NCBI RefSeq assembly: GCF_023347535.1
Contig: NZ_CP094473.1
Location: 496,001-560,000, forward strand
DNA: 64,000 bases
Origin: Faecalibacterium sp. HTF-F
GTDB taxonomy: Bacteria > Bacillota > Clostridia > Oscillospirales > Ruminococcaceae
Direction: 5' to 3'
The notes beneath the pieces were generated by a model. The model worked only from the letters and a program-made list of their open reading frames with translations, was not told where the DNA came from and did no database searches. The position numbers were made by a program, and so were the translations under genes. Positions 33,034 to 43,048 of the stretch are shown here, piece by piece; the first letter of the stretch is position 1, and every line of letters begins with the position of its first letter.

Positions 33034-34239
33034 ATGCTGACTCTGGATAAGATCTACCACGCCGCCTTTGTGCTCAAGGACGTTGCCCGCAAGACTGACC
33101 TCATTGAGGCATCCAAGCTTTCCAAGGACTGCCATCTGTACCTGAAGACCGAGAACCTGCAGGCCACCGGCAGCTTCAAGGTGCGCGGCGCTTACTATAA
33201 GATCAGCCAGCTCTCCGCAGAGGAGAGCGCCAAGGGCGTGATCGCCTGCTCTGCGGGCAACCATGCGCAGGGCGTGGCACTGGCTGCCACCCGCCGCGGC
33301 ATCAAGAGCATCGTCTGCATGCCGGACGGTGCGCCCATCATGAAGGTGGAGAACACCAAGAATCTGGGTGCAGAAGTGTGTCTGGTGCCCGGCACCTACG
33401 ACGACGCCCACGACAAGGCCGTGGAGCTGCAGGAAGAGACCGGCATGACCTTTATCCACCCCTATGACGATGAGCAGGTCATCGCGGGGCAGGGGACCAT
33501 CGGTCTGGAAATTCTGGATCAGCTGCCGGATGTGGATGCGGTCGTTGTGCCGGTGGGCGGCGGCGGCCTGATCTCCGGCGTGGCCTTTGCCATCAAGAGC
33601 CTGCGCCCGGAGGTAAAGGTGTACGGCGTGCAGGCCGAGGGTGCCCCCAGCATGTACCGCAGTCTGCATGAGCACAAGTATCAGACCCTGAAAGCAGCCT
33701 CCACCTTTGCAGACGGCATTCAGGTCAAGACGCCCGGTGAGCTGACCTACCAGATCTGCGAACAGTATGTGGATGATATCGTCACCGTCACCGAGGATGA
33801 GACCGCTGCCGCCATCCTCTCCCTGATGGAGAACCAGAAGCTGGTGGCCGAGGGTGCCGGAGCCGTGCCGGTGGCTGCAGTGCTGTTCCACAAGCTGCCG
33901 GTCGAGGGCAAAAAGGTGGCCTGCGTCGTCTCCGGCGGCAACATCGATGTGAACATCCTCAACCGCGTCATCACCCGCGGTCTGGTGATGAGCGGCCGCA
34001 AGGCCAACATGACCATCGCACTGGAGGACAAGCCCGGCCAGCTGAAGAAGGTGGCGGAGATCGTTTCCCGCTGCGGCAGCAATGTGGTGTCGGTGCAGCA
34101 CGATGGTTCTGACCCCAACATGCCCATCTCCAGCTGCTTCCTCAAGCTGACCCTTGAGACCCGTGACGCGGCGCAGATCGAGCAGATCCGTGCAGAACTT
34201 GCAAAAGAGGGTTTCCAGCTGGTGAGCGAAAGAGTATAA
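33034..34239 (+). CDS. ilvA: Threonine dehydratase with C-terminal ACT domain
   Basis: A 401-residue PLP enzyme that deaminates L-threonine to 2-oxobutyrate, the first committed step to isoleucine, or feeds threonine catabolism. The Schiff-base Lys lies in NLQATGSFKVRGAYYK (about residue 49). CSAGNHAQGVALAA and VVPVGGGGLISGVAFA bind the cofactor phosphate and substrate. A single ACT-like domain follows (MTIALEDKPGQLKKVAEIVS). This ~400-residue, one-ACT form is usual in Gram-positives and can be either catabolic or anabolic. The ilv genes nearby and RidA downstream favour the anabolic role. GGGAG lies before the ATG at 33034. Confidence 0.93.
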   Translation: MLTLDKIYHAAFVLKDVARKTDLIEASKLSKDCHLYLKTENLQATGSFKVRGAYYKISQLSAEESAKGVIACSAGNHAQGVALAATRRGIKSIVCMPDGAPIMKVENTKNLGAEVCLVPGTYDDAHDKAVELQEETGMTFIHPYDDEQVIAGQGTIGLEILDQLPDVDAVVVPVGGGGLISGVAFAIKSLRPEVKVYGVQAEGAPSMYRSLHEHKYQTLKAASTFADGIQVKTPGELTYQICEQYVDDIVTVTEDETAAAILSLMENQKLVAEGAGAVPVAAVLFHKLPVEGKKVACVVSGGNIDVNILNRVITRGLVMSGRKANMTIALEDKPGQLKKVAEIVSRCGSNVVSVQHDGSDPNMPISSCFLKLTLETRDAAQIEQIRAELAKEGFQLVSERV

Positions 34240-34252
34240 TAAGGAAAAACAG

Positions 34253-34367
34253 ACGATTTAGAATGGCCTCCGCTTCGCTCTGGCCATAAATAGCGGAAAA
34301 TAATTTTTTATTTTGCGTTTGTCGTGCCCTGCGGGGCACTCCAAACGCATTTTCACCAAAGGGGCCG
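34253..34367. repeat. Dispersed intergenic repeat, copy 1
   Basis: Shares ordered blocks with 47500-47706: GAATGGCCTCCG, CTCTGGCCAT, a T/A-rich run, GCGTTTGTCG, then CTCCAAACGCATTTTCAC and AAAGGGGCCG. GCGTTTG and CAAACGC pair, so the element can fold into a long hairpin. Non-coding; lies between ilvA and ridA. Confidence 0.7.
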
Positions 34368-34423
34368 ACACATAAAACACTAGTTTCAATTGCTATTTTG
34401 GGGTACGGCTTGTCTCATGAAAA

Positions 34424-34459
34424 AGTGCTCCGGAAAAGCCCACAGGCTTTTCCGGAGCA
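34424..34459. repeat. Perfect 16-bp inverted repeat of uncertain role
   Basis: GTGCTCCGGAAAAGCC pairs with GGCTTTTCCGGAGCAC, loop of four. The T-run follows on the minus strand although no minus-strand gene lies upstream, so it may be a remnant or stop spurious transcription. Confidence 0.6.
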
Positions 34460-34549
34460 CAAATATAAAAATCAAATTTCCGCTGAATAGAGCCAAAGCG
34501 CACGCGTCGGCCATTTTAAATCGTGATCTTACAACAAAGGAGAACTGCT

Positions 34550-34924
34550 ATGAAAGTCGTTTCTACTTCCAATGCCCCCGCCGCCATCGGCCCCTACAGT
34601 CAGGCCATCGATCTGGGCAATATGGTGTTCGTTTCCGGCCAGATCCCGGTAGACCCTGCCACCGGCAAGATGGCCGATACCGTGGAGGAGCAGGCTGCAC
34701 AGAGTCTGGCAAACCTCAAGGCCATTCTGGCGGAGGCAGGCCTTTCCATGGCAAATGTGGTCAAGACGGTCATCTTCCTTGCCGACATCAACGATTTTGC
34801 CGCCGTGAACGCCGTGTATGCCAAGGCATTTGCAGAGCCGTTCCCCGCACGCAGCTGTGTGCAGGTGGCGGCCATCCCCAAGGGCGCAAAGCTGGAGATC
34901 GAGTGCATCGCCGTGCGTGAGTAA
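34550..34924 (+). CDS. ridA: RidA family enamine/imine deaminase
   Basis: A 124-residue protein of the YjgF/YER057c/UK114 family, forming trimers in the cytoplasm. It has the family marks NAPAAIGPYSQAI, VFVSGQIPVDPATG and the C-terminal PARSCVQVAAIPKGAKLEIE, where the Arg anchors the substrate carboxylate. RidA hydrolyses 2-aminoacrylate and 2-aminocrotonate, reactive products of threonine/serine dehydratase. Its position behind ilvA is therefore functional. AAAGGAG lies before the ATG at 34550. The dispersed repeat and hairpin in front suggest it may have its own transcription. Confidence 0.95.
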   Translation: MKVVSTSNAPAAIGPYSQAIDLGNMVFVSGQIPVDPATGKMADTVEEQAAQSLANLKAILAEAGLSMANVVKTVIFLADINDFAAVNAVYAKAFAEPFPARSCVQVAAIPKGAKLEIECIAVRE

Positions 34925-34956
34925 ACGCGCGCAGGCTGTTTCTGAATACCGGACAA

Positions 34957-35004
34957 AAAGAGCCGCAGGATGCTGCAAAGCAGTGTTCCTGCGGCTCTTT
35001 TGCG
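34957..35004. terminator. Bidirectional terminator between ridA and the DUF815 gene
   Basis: AAAAGAGCCGCAGGA pairs with TCCTGCGGCTCTTTT; T-run on either strand. Confidence 0.88.
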
Positions 35005-35025
35005 GAATGAGTGAGGGCGCGGGGG

Positions 35026-36243
35026 TCACTTCTGCACCCCGGCCTCGCACTGTTCAATAAACTGCTTTGCCACCCGGGGGCTGCGGCCTCCGGCGCGGAT
35101 GGCAAAGGCCTCGGCCTTTACCAGCAGCTGATCCATGGGCATATCGATGCCGTGCTGCTTTGCCAGCTCTGCCAGAATGGTCTCGAACCGGGCCTTCTCC
35201 GGGCGCTGGAAGGTGACGGTCAGGCCGAACCGGGCCGAAAGACTCATCAGCTCCTGCCGGGTGTCGGCTTCGTGGATGTCATCGCCGGTGCGGTCGGTCA
35301 GGGTCTCCTTGATCAGGTGGCGGCGGTTGGAGGTGGCATATACCGCAATGTTCTTGGCCCGGCCGCCTACGCTGCCTTCCAGAATGGCCTTCAGGGCGGC
35401 AAAGTTGTCGTCATTGGCGGTAAAGCTCAAATCGTCGATGAACAGGATGAACTTGAGCGGGTTCGCCGCCAGCCTGTCCATCAGATCCGGGATCTGGTAC
35501 AGCTGGTTCTTTTTCACCTCCACCAGCCGCAGGCCGTCGGGCGCAAATTCGTTGGCAATGGCCTTTACCGCGCTGGACTTGCCGGTGCCGGCATCACCGT
35601 ACAGCAACACATTGTTGGCGGGCATTCCGGCCAGCAGGGCCTTGGTGTTGGCAATGACCTTTTCCCGCTCCTTCTCATAGCCGGGCAGCTCAGAAAGGCG
35701 CTGGGGGTCGGGGTACTTCACCGGCACCAGCTGGCCGTTTTCCACCGTGAACACATGGTGCTTGGCAAACATGCCGTAGCCCTTTCTGCCCACCTCGCTC
35801 ATGCGCTGGGCGTAGGCGGCAGGCAGGTCGAGCTGTGCCGTCTCCCACCGGGGAAGAAAGTCCAGCTCCTGTGCCTGACCGGCAGCAGAACCGGCTGCGG
35901 CCAGCAGCTCGTCCAGCGTCAGGCCGCACAGGGCCTGCAAAAAGGCCAGCTCGCTGTCCAGTGCAGTCTGCAGCACCGGGGCAAGGGTGCCCGCTGCAGC
36001 CTGCCGCACGCAGACGGTTTCGGCTTCCAACACGGCGGCGCTGAGGTAGCTGCCCCAGTTGGTGGTGTGCTCGAACAGCGCCGCTTCAAATTGTGCCACG
36101 GCGTCACACACCGGGCCGCAGCCGGGCGCACCGGCTTCCATGCGGTCGGTCAGATCCGCAAACTTTGCCACCACGGGATCGTCCAGCAGGCTGCGGAAAA
36201 TAACAAGCCCGTGCAGCCGGGCATTCCATTCTCTCAGTTTCAT
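35026..36243 (-). CDS. DUF815-family AAA ATPase
   Basis: A 405-residue protein. The N-terminal ~190 residues are helical and variable. Then come EKEREKVIANTKALL, Walker A YGDAGTGKSSAVKA, Walker B KFILFIDDLSF, sensor segment VYATSNRRHL and, near the end, the family motif RSPRVAKQFIE. This is the DUF815 (COG2607) group of predicted AAA ATPases found across Firmicutes and Proteobacteria. The cellular target is unknown. The ATG at 36243 follows AGGA. It is a single-gene unit, convergent with ridA and divergent from the ilvB T-box leader. Confidence 0.88.
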   Translation of the reverse strand: MKLREWNARLHGLVIFRSLLDDPVVAKFADLTDRMEAGAPGCGPVCDAVAQFEAALFEHTTNWGSYLSAAVLEAETVCVRQAAAGTLAPVLQTALDSELAFLQALCGLTLDELLAAAGSAAGQAQELDFLPRWETAQLDLPAAYAQRMSEVGRKGYGMFAKHHVFTVENGQLVPVKYPDPQRLSELPGYEKEREKVIANTKALLAGMPANNVLLYGDAGTGKSSAVKAIANEFAPDGLRLVEVKKNQLYQIPDLMDRLAANPLKFILFIDDLSFTANDDNFAALKAILEGSVGGRAKNIAVYATSNRRHLIKETLTDRTGDDIHEADTRQELMSLSARFGLTVTFQRPEKARFETILAELAKQHGIDMPMDQLLVKAEAFAIRAGGRSPRVAKQFIEQCEAGVQK

Positions 36244-36382
36244 ATTCCTGTCCCTCTGATTTGAGCGTGTGATAAATAAACGCGCAGGCGCGCATATCAG
36301 AAGTATACAGCAGCTTCTGCCAAGGCGCAAGAGGTGTTCAAATCCCTTCATGTTTGAGATGCTTCAGGAGACAAATCATCGA

Positions 36383-36410
36383 TTGACAAAAGCCCGATTT
36401 ATAGTATAAT
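36383..36410 (+). promoter_or_regulatory. Promoter of the ilvB operon leader
   Basis: TTGACA (36383-36388), 16-base spacer, TATAAT (36405-36410). Confidence 0.88.
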
Positions 36411-36424
36411 TTACATCAACAAAT

Positions 36425-36715
36425 GCGCAGATGGGAAAAAGTACCACACGATCCCCACTGTTCAGAGAGCTGCCGTCTGGTGCAAGGCAGTCAGCGTTTC
36501 GTGCGGAAAATCATCCCGGAGCAGCCTGCCCAACGGGTGCAAAACCCTTGTAAGCAGCGCCGGTTGCAGCCGTTACCGTGCAGGGCTTTGTTGGAAGCCC
36601 GTGAGAGGGTGTGCACAGCACGCCAACGAGAGTGGTACCGCAGAGAGCTTGATGTTACAAGGTCTTTGTCTCTTGAAAGAAGCAGGGGACAAGGGCTTTT
36701 TCTTTTTCTTTTTCA
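36425..36715 (+). promoter_or_regulatory. T-box riboswitch of the ilv operon (probable Ile specifier)
   Basis: The conserved T-box AGAGTGGTACCGC lies at 36629-36641. Stem I elements are visible: AAAAGTACC on the 5' side and CGGAAAATCA on the 3' side of the specifier loop, with upper stem CACGA/TCGTG. The triplet ATC (36510-36512) followed by A sits in the specifier position, fitting tRNA-Ile. The terminator is TCTTTGTCTC pairing with GGGGACAAGGG, followed by T-rich DNA to 36713. Uncharged tRNA-Ile should favour readthrough into ilvB. Confidence 0.88.
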
Positions 36716-36769
36716 AAAGCTCTCCCTGAGGGAATGGATAAGAAGTGGAACAGGAATAGGAGCAACACC

Positions 36770-38434
36770 ATGCAGTTGAATGGTTCTCAGATCTTTGTAG
36801 AGGTCCTGTGCGAGCAGGGCGTGGACACCCTTTTTGGTTATCCCGGCGGCGCAGTGCTGAACCTTTACGATGAGCTGTACAAGAATTCGGACCGCATCAC
36901 CCATGTGCTCACCGCCCACGAGCAGGGCGCGGCTCACGCGGCAGATGGCTATGCCCGCGCCACCGGACGCACCGGTGTGGTGCTGGCTACCAGCGGCCCG
37001 GGTGCCACCAATCTGGTCACCGGCATTGCCACAGCCTATATGGACTCGGTGCCCATGGTGGCCTTCACCGGCAACGTAGCCACGACGGGCCTTGGCAAGG
37101 ACGGCTTTCAGGAAGCCTACATTGAGGGCATCACGATGCCCATTACCAAGCACAACTTCACGGTGCGCCGGGTAGAGGAGCTGGCCGATACCATGCGCTC
37201 TGCCTTCCGCATTGCACAGAGCGGCCGCAAGGGCCCGGTGCTGGTGGATATCCCCAAGGACGTGACGGCGGCGGTGTGCGAGTTCACCCCCAAAAAGCCG
37301 GAGCCCATCCGCACCGTGACCACCTTCAACGCAGAGCGGGTGAAGTGGGCGGCAGACCTGATCAACGCCGCGCAGCGCCCGCTGGTCTACTTTGGCGGCG
37401 GCGTGCGCAGCGCAGCTTCCTGCCAGCCCCTGCGCGACCTGCTGAAGAAGGCCGAGATCCCTGCGACCTATACCCTGATGGCCGCAGGCGTCGTGCCCTA
37501 CGGCGACCCGATGAACATCGGGATGGTGGGCATGCACGGCTGCTACACCTCCAACCGCGCTGTGGCCGACTGCGATGTGCTCATTGCAGTGGGCACCCGC
37601 TTCTCGGACCGTGTGGCCCTGAACCCCAAGACCTTTGCAAAGAACGCCACCATCATCCAGATCGACATCGACCCCAGTGAGCTGGGCAAGAATGTGGAGG
37701 TCGATCTTTCCATCGTGGGCGATGCGGCCTATGTGCTGAACGCCATGCTGCCCCAGATCAAGGAGAAAAAGCATCCGGAGTGGATGGCCATGATCCACGA
37801 GTGGCAGGCACAGGATTACCACCCGGTGTCCGACCCCACCCGCCTGATGCCCCATCAGGTCATCGGAGAGGTGTGCAATCAGTGTGGCCCGGAGGCCGTG
37901 TATGTGACCGATGTGGGCCAGCACCAGATGTGGGCAGCGCAGTATCTGCGCCACGCCAAGAGTCGCGGCTTCATCACCAGCGGCGGTCTGGGCACCATGG
38001 GCTTTGGCTACGGTGCTGCCATCGGCGCACAGATGGCCCTTGGCCGGGATCAGCGGGTGGTCATGTTCACCGGTGACGGCTCCTTCCACATGAACCTGAA
38101 CGAGGCCTGCACCGCTGTGAGCTACGAGCTGCCCATCATCACCGTGATCTTCAACAACTCGGTGCTGGGCATGGTGCGCCAGTGGCAGACCACCTTCTAC
38201 GGCAGGCGCTACAGCCAGACCGACCCCCACCGCAAGACGGATTTCGTCAAGCTGGCAGACGGCTTTGGCCTGAAGGGCTACCGCTGCACCAACCTTCCGG
38301 AGTTTCAGGCTGCTTTTGCGGATGCGCTCAAGCAGAAGGGCCCCACATGGATCGAGTGCATCATCGATAAGGACGAAAAGGTGCTGCCCATGATCCCCGG
38401 CGGCGGCGACATCAACGACATCATCATGGAATAA
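36770..38434 (+). CDS. ilvB: Acetolactate synthase large (catalytic) subunit
   Basis: A 554-residue thiamin-diphosphate enzyme. The N-terminal PYR domain has VDTLFGYPGGAVLNLYDE and HEQGAAHAADGYARATG (catalytic Glu region). The central domain has IQIDIDPSELGKN. The C-terminal PP domain has GDGSFHMNLNEACTAVSYE with the cofactor motif GDG...N and then IFNNSVLGMVRQWQ. It condenses two pyruvates to acetolactate, or pyruvate with 2-oxobutyrate, for Val/Leu and Ile. AGGAG precedes ATG 36770. First structural gene behind the T-box. Biosynthetic rather than catabolic type is indicated by the small-subunit gene next door. Confidence 0.96.
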   Translation: MQLNGSQIFVEVLCEQGVDTLFGYPGGAVLNLYDELYKNSDRITHVLTAHEQGAAHAADGYARATGRTGVVLATSGPGATNLVTGIATAYMDSVPMVAFTGNVATTGLGKDGFQEAYIEGITMPITKHNFTVRRVEELADTMRSAFRIAQSGRKGPVLVDIPKDVTAAVCEFTPKKPEPIRTVTTFNAERVKWAADLINAAQRPLVYFGGGVRSAASCQPLRDLLKKAEIPATYTLMAAGVVPYGDPMNIGMVGMHGCYTSNRAVADCDVLIAVGTRFSDRVALNPKTFAKNATIIQIDIDPSELGKNVEVDLSIVGDAAYVLNAMLPQIKEKKHPEWMAMIHEWQAQDYHPVSDPTRLMPHQVIGEVCNQCGPEAVYVTDVGQHQMWAAQYLRHAKSRGFITSGGLGTMGFGYGAAIGAQMALGRDQRVVMFTGDGSFHMNLNEACTAVSYELPIITVIFNNSVLGMVRQWQTTFYGRRYSQTDPHRKTDFVKLADGFGLKGYRCTNLPEFQAAFADALKQKGPTWIECIIDKDEKVLPMIPGGGDINDIIME

Positions 38435-38449
38435 GGAGGACACAGCAAA

Positions 38450-39022
38450 ATGGAAACCAACAAACGCAGGGTCATCAGCCTGCTGGTGGACAACCAGAGC
38501 GGTGTTCTGGCCCGTGTGTCCAGCCTGTTCTGCCGCCGCGGCTTCAACATTGACAGCCTGACCGTTTCGGCTACCAACGACCCGGCGGTCAGCCGCATCA
38601 CCGTTACCATCACCAGCGACGAAAAGGCACTCAGCCAGCTGATCCTGCAGACCGAGCGTCTGGAGGTCACTCGGCAGGTGTTCGTGCTGGACGGCGAAAA
38701 ATCGCTGGAACGGGAGCTGCTGCTGCTGAAGGTGGCGTCCGACGTGCACAACCGCAGCGAGCTGCGGGAGATTGCCAGCATCTACAAGGCAAAGATCATC
38801 GATCTTTCGCCGGACAGCATGGTGTTTGAACTGATCGGCAAGCCGGATAAGATCGACGCCTTCCTGAAAATGTTCGCGGATTATAAGATCCTGGAGCAGT
38901 GCCGCACCGGCGTCACCGCACTGGAGCGCGGCGGGATGCACCAGCACATGCAGAAGCCGCCGCAGGAGGTGCGCGCAGTGCAGCTGCCTCTGCCGGGGAC
39001 CCACTGCCCGGAACGGACCTGA
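38450..39022 (+). CDS. ilvH: Acetolactate synthase small (regulatory) subunit with extended tail
   Basis: A 190-residue protein. The N-terminal ACT domain shows ISLLVDNQSGVLARVSSLFC and RGFNIDSLTVSATND; the second domain shows LLLKVASDVHNRSELREIA and LIGKPDKIDAFLKM. The subunit activates IlvB and gives valine feedback inhibition. The usual protein ends near residue 160-165; here about 25 further residues follow (rich in Gln, His and Pro, ending with two Cys-containing turns), which is unusual. AAGGAGG precedes the ATG; the gap from ilvB is 15 bases. Confidence 0.94.
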   Translation: METNKRRVISLLVDNQSGVLARVSSLFCRRGFNIDSLTVSATNDPAVSRITVTITSDEKALSQLILQTERLEVTRQVFVLDGEKSLERELLLLKVASDVHNRSELREIASIYKAKIIDLSPDSMVFELIGKPDKIDAFLKMFADYKILEQCRTGVTALERGGMHQHMQKPPQEVRAVQLPLPGTHCPERT

Positions 39023-39075
39023 GCTTTTCCGCTCTCAAGGAGCGAAAAAATAAAATGTTTAGAATCAGCCACTGA

Positions 39076-40128
<1,053 letters not shown>

Positions 40129-40134
40129 GAGGAA

Positions 40135-40280
40135 AACCCTCTCAGGCCGCCTTTCGGCGGCCAGCTCCCCCGAAAGGGGGAGCTTTTGTTGAAAGTGGGA
40201 ACCTTATACTTATAGATCCTCCGCAAAAACCTCTCCCCTTCGGGAGAGGTGGCACGGCGCAGCCGTGACGGAGAGGGTTT
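40135..40280. repeat. AACCCTCTC palindromic repeat, copy A (between ilvC and ilvD)
   Basis: Begins AACCCTCTCAG and ends GAGAGGGTT. Inside are two hairpins: AGCTCCCCC/GGGGGAGCTTTT, like a terminator, and CCTCTCCCC/GGGAGAGG. 146 bp. The right half differs from the other copies. The ilvD ribosome site follows 10 bases later. Confidence 0.85.
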
Positions 40281-40302
40281 TTGACAGAAAAGAGGATTTG
40301 AA

Positions 40303-41961
40303 ATGAGAAGCGACAATGTGACCAAGGGCTCGGAGCGCGCTCCGAACCGAAGCCTGTTCTACGCACTGGGCTATACCAAGGAAGAGCTGGAGCGCCCGCT
40401 GATCGGCGTGGTGAGCGCCTACAGCGAGATCGTGCCCGGCCATATGAATCTGGACAAGATCGCCGATGCCGTAAAGGCCGGTGTTGAGATGGCAGGCGGC
40501 ACCCCTATCCTGATCCCTGCCATCGGCGTGTGCGACGGCATCGCCATGGGCCATGTGGGCATGAAGTACTCGCTGGCTTCCCGCGAGCTGATCTGCGACA
40601 GCGTGGAGACCATGCTCATGGCCCACCAGCTGGACGGTCTGGTGCTGGTGCCCAACTGCGATAAGATCGTGCCCGGCATGGTGATGGCAGCGGTGCGCAT
40701 GGATGTGCCCGCTGTGGTCTGCTCCGGCGGCCCCATGCTGGCCGGTACCTACGGCGGCGAAGAGGTCAGCCTTTCCAAGATGTTCGAGGCTGTGGGTGCC
40801 TACAAGGCCGGTATGATCACCGAGGATCAGCTGGAAGACTGCACCTGCAACTGCTGCCCCAGCTGCGGCAGCTGCTCCGGCATGTACACCGCCAACAGCA
40901 TGAACTGCCTGTGCGAGGCCATCGGCATCGCACTGCCCGGCAACGGCACCATTCCTGCCGTCTACTCCAAGCGTCTGCAGCTGGCAAAGCACGCTGGTAT
41001 GGCCATTATGGATATGGTCAAGAAGGGCATCACCGCACGCCAGATCATCAACGAGCGCTCCATTCGCAACGCTCTGACCTGTGATATGGCGCTGGGCTGC
41101 TCCACCAACACGGTGCTGCACCTGCTGGCCATCGCCTATGAGGCTGGTGTGCCCATCGACCTGAAGCTGTTCAATGAGATCAGCGCCAAGACCCCCAACC
41201 TGTGCCATCTGGCACCGGCCGGCCCCACCCACATGCCGGATTTGTACGCCGCAGGTGGCATTCCTGCCGTGCAGGCAGAGCTGGCCAAGAAGGGCCTGCT
41301 GGATCTGGATGTGCCTACCGTTACCGGCAAGACGCTGGGCGAGAACATCAAGGGCGCACACATCCTGAACGACAAGGCCATCCGTCCCATTGACAACCCC
41401 TATTCCCAGACCGGCGGCCTGCAGATCCTGTGGGGCAACATTGCACCGGACGGCTGTGTGGTCAAGCGCAGCGCCGTGGCCCCCGAGATGCAGCAGCATT
41501 CCGGACCGGCCCGCGTGTTCAACAGCGAGGACGAGGCCATTGCCGCCATCTACGCGGGCAAGATCGTCCCGGGCGATGTGGTGGTCATCCGCTACGAAGG
41601 CCCCAAGGGCGGCCCCGGCATGCGTGAGATGCTGAACCCCACCTCCGCACTGGCCGGCATGAAGCTGGACAAGACAGTGGCCCTCATCACCGATGGCCGC
41701 TTCTCCGGCGCAAGCCGCGGTGCAGCCATTGGCCATGTGAGCCCGGAGGCTGCTTCCGGCGGCCCCATCGGCCTGATCGAGGAGGGCGATACCATCAACA
41801 TTGATATCCCCAATGCCTCCATCACGCTGGAGGTCAGCGACGAAGTCCTGGCCCAGCGCAAGGCAAAGTATGTTGCACCCGAACCCAATATCAAGACCGG
41901 CTGGCTCAGCCGCTATGCACGCATGGTCACCAGTGCAAATCTGGGCGCCGTGCTGAAGTAA
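40303..41961 (+). CDS. ilvD: Dihydroxy-acid dehydratase
   Basis: A 552-residue iron-sulfur dehydratase of the IlvD/Edd family. Cluster and substrate motifs: [14 protein letters not shown], the Cys-rich segment [34 protein letters not shown] and near the C-terminus [20 protein letters not shown]. It converts dihydroxyisovalerate and dihydroxymethylvalerate to the 2-oxo acids for Val/Leu and Ile. The Cys pattern fits the [2Fe-2S] or oxygen-labile [4Fe-4S] forms, either workable in an anaerobe. It is separated from ilvC by palindromic repeat copy A, which may reduce its expression relative to ilvC. Confidence 0.97.
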   Translation: MRSDNVTKGSERAPNRSLFYALGYTKEELERPLIGVVSAYSEIVPGHMNLDKIADAVKAGVEMAGGTPILIPAIGVCDGIAMGHVGMKYSLASRELICDSVETMLMAHQLDGLVLVPNCDKIVPGMVMAAVRMDVPAVVCSGGPMLAGTYGGEEVSLSKMFEAVGAYKAGMITEDQLEDCTCNCCPSCGSCSGMYTANSMNCLCEAIGIALPGNGTIPAVYSKRLQLAKHAGMAIMDMVKKGITARQIINERSIRNALTCDMALGCSTNTVLHLLAIAYEAGVPIDLKLFNEISAKTPNLCHLAPAGPTHMPDLYAAGGIPAVQAELAKKGLLDLDVPTVTGKTLGENIKGAHILNDKAIRPIDNPYSQTGGLQILWGNIAPDGCVVKRSAVAPEMQQHSGPARVFNSEDEAIAAIYAGKIVPGDVVVIRYEGPKGGPGMREMLNPTSALAGMKLDKTVALITDGRFSGASRGAAIGHVSPEAASGGPIGLIEEGDTINIDIPNASITLEVSDEVLAQRKAKYVAPEPNIKTGWLSRYARMVTSANLGAVLK

Positions 41962-41976
41962 TTTGATGATCTAAGC

Positions 41977-42014
41977 AAAAACAGAGGGACGACCCCGCGT
42001 CGTCCCTCTGTTTT
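41977..42014. terminator. Terminator after ilvD
   Basis: AAAACAGAGGGACGA pairs with TCGTCCCTCTGTTTT; further T residues follow. Confidence 0.92.
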
Positions 42015-42085
42015 TTTCCTGCAGGCCCATAGATAAAAAAGAAAGCGACAAAGCAGACAAGCTTTGTCACTTCTCAGGCAAAAAT

Positions 42086-42820
42086 TTATTCTCCGTGGCC
42101 GAACAGCACCGCACGGAAGGTTGCAAAGATGATCTTCCAGTCCACCAGGAAGCTGCGCTCCTTGACATACTTCACATCCAGCGCCATCCACTCCTCAAAG
42201 CTCAGCTGGTTGCGGTGTGGGGCGATCTGCCAGTAGCAGCTCAGGCCCGGCGTCACGTACAGCCGCTGCCATTCATAAGGGGTGTACTGGGCCACCTCAC
42301 GGGGCAGAGCCGGGCGCGGGCCCACAATGCTCATATCGCCCTTGAGGATGTTCACCAGCTGAGGCAGCTCGTCGATGCTGGTCTTGCGGATGAAATGGCC
42401 CACCCGGGTGATGCGGGGATCGTCCTTCATCTTGAACACAGGGCCGTCCATCTCGTTGTCCTGCAGCAGATCGTTGAGCTTGCTCTCAGCGTTCGGGCAC
42501 ATGGAACGGAACTTGTACAGCCGGAACAGCTTGCCGTTGCGGCCCACCCGCAGCTGGCTGAACACCGGGCTTGCACCCGGGCTGTCGATCCAGACTGCAA
42601 TGCAGGTAAGGAGCATCAGCGGGGAAAGCGCGATCAGCGCCAGCAGAGAAAAGAAGATATCCTGTGCGCGGCGCACACACCAGTAGGCGCGGTGCTCATG
42701 AAGATTCGTCTTACGGTCGACCGTGACCGGCTTGCGGATGCCAAGCTCTGCGCCGGGCTCCTCCATCCGACCGGTCTGCAGCCAGTATTCCGCTTCTGGC
42801 GCAGTGGTTACAGTTGTCAT
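42086..42820 (-). CDS. Undecaprenyl-phosphate sugar-phosphate transferase (WcaJ/Bac_transf type)
   Basis: A 244-residue protein: a variable 35-residue start, one membrane helix (IFFSLLALIALSPLMLLTCI) and the bacterial sugar transferase domain with PVFSQLRVGRNGKLFRLYKF, SMCPNAES, KDDPRITRVGHFIRKTSIDE, LPQLVNILKGDMSIVGPRPA and a final YVTPGLSCYWQ. These are the conserved Arg/Asp-Glu blocks of monotopic phosphoglycosyl transferases, which load the first sugar phosphate on the lipid carrier for capsule or exopolysaccharide. No other polysaccharide genes lie next to it. ATG 42820 is preferred to a GTG at 42832, which overlaps the ribosome site. Confidence 0.9.
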   Translation of the reverse strand: MTTVTTAPEAEYWLQTGRMEEPGAELGIRKPVTVDRKTNLHEHRAYWCVRRAQDIFFSLLALIALSPLMLLTCIAVWIDSPGASPVFSQLRVGRNGKLFRLYKFRSMCPNAESKLNDLLQDNEMDGPVFKMKDDPRITRVGHFIRKTSIDELPQLVNILKGDMSIVGPRPALPREVAQYTPYEWQRLYVTPGLSCYWQIAPHRNQLSFEEWMALDVKYVKERSFLVDWKIIFATFRAVLFGHGE

Positions 42821-43048
42821 ATTCAGATTCACTCCCTCTTAGTCCATAACAGAAAATAAAGAGAGCCCCAAACTCTCCCACACAGTTATTGCACCTATTG
42901 CACAATAAAACTGCAAACTTCTGTACAATTTTACCATGTGCACAGGCAGATTGCAAGAGAGTTGAACCATTTTTTTGTCTGGTATGTCAGAAAAAGCCAG
43001 ATCACAGGGGGGAAAAACGATGAACAGACAGACCGGTGTGCCGGAGCC

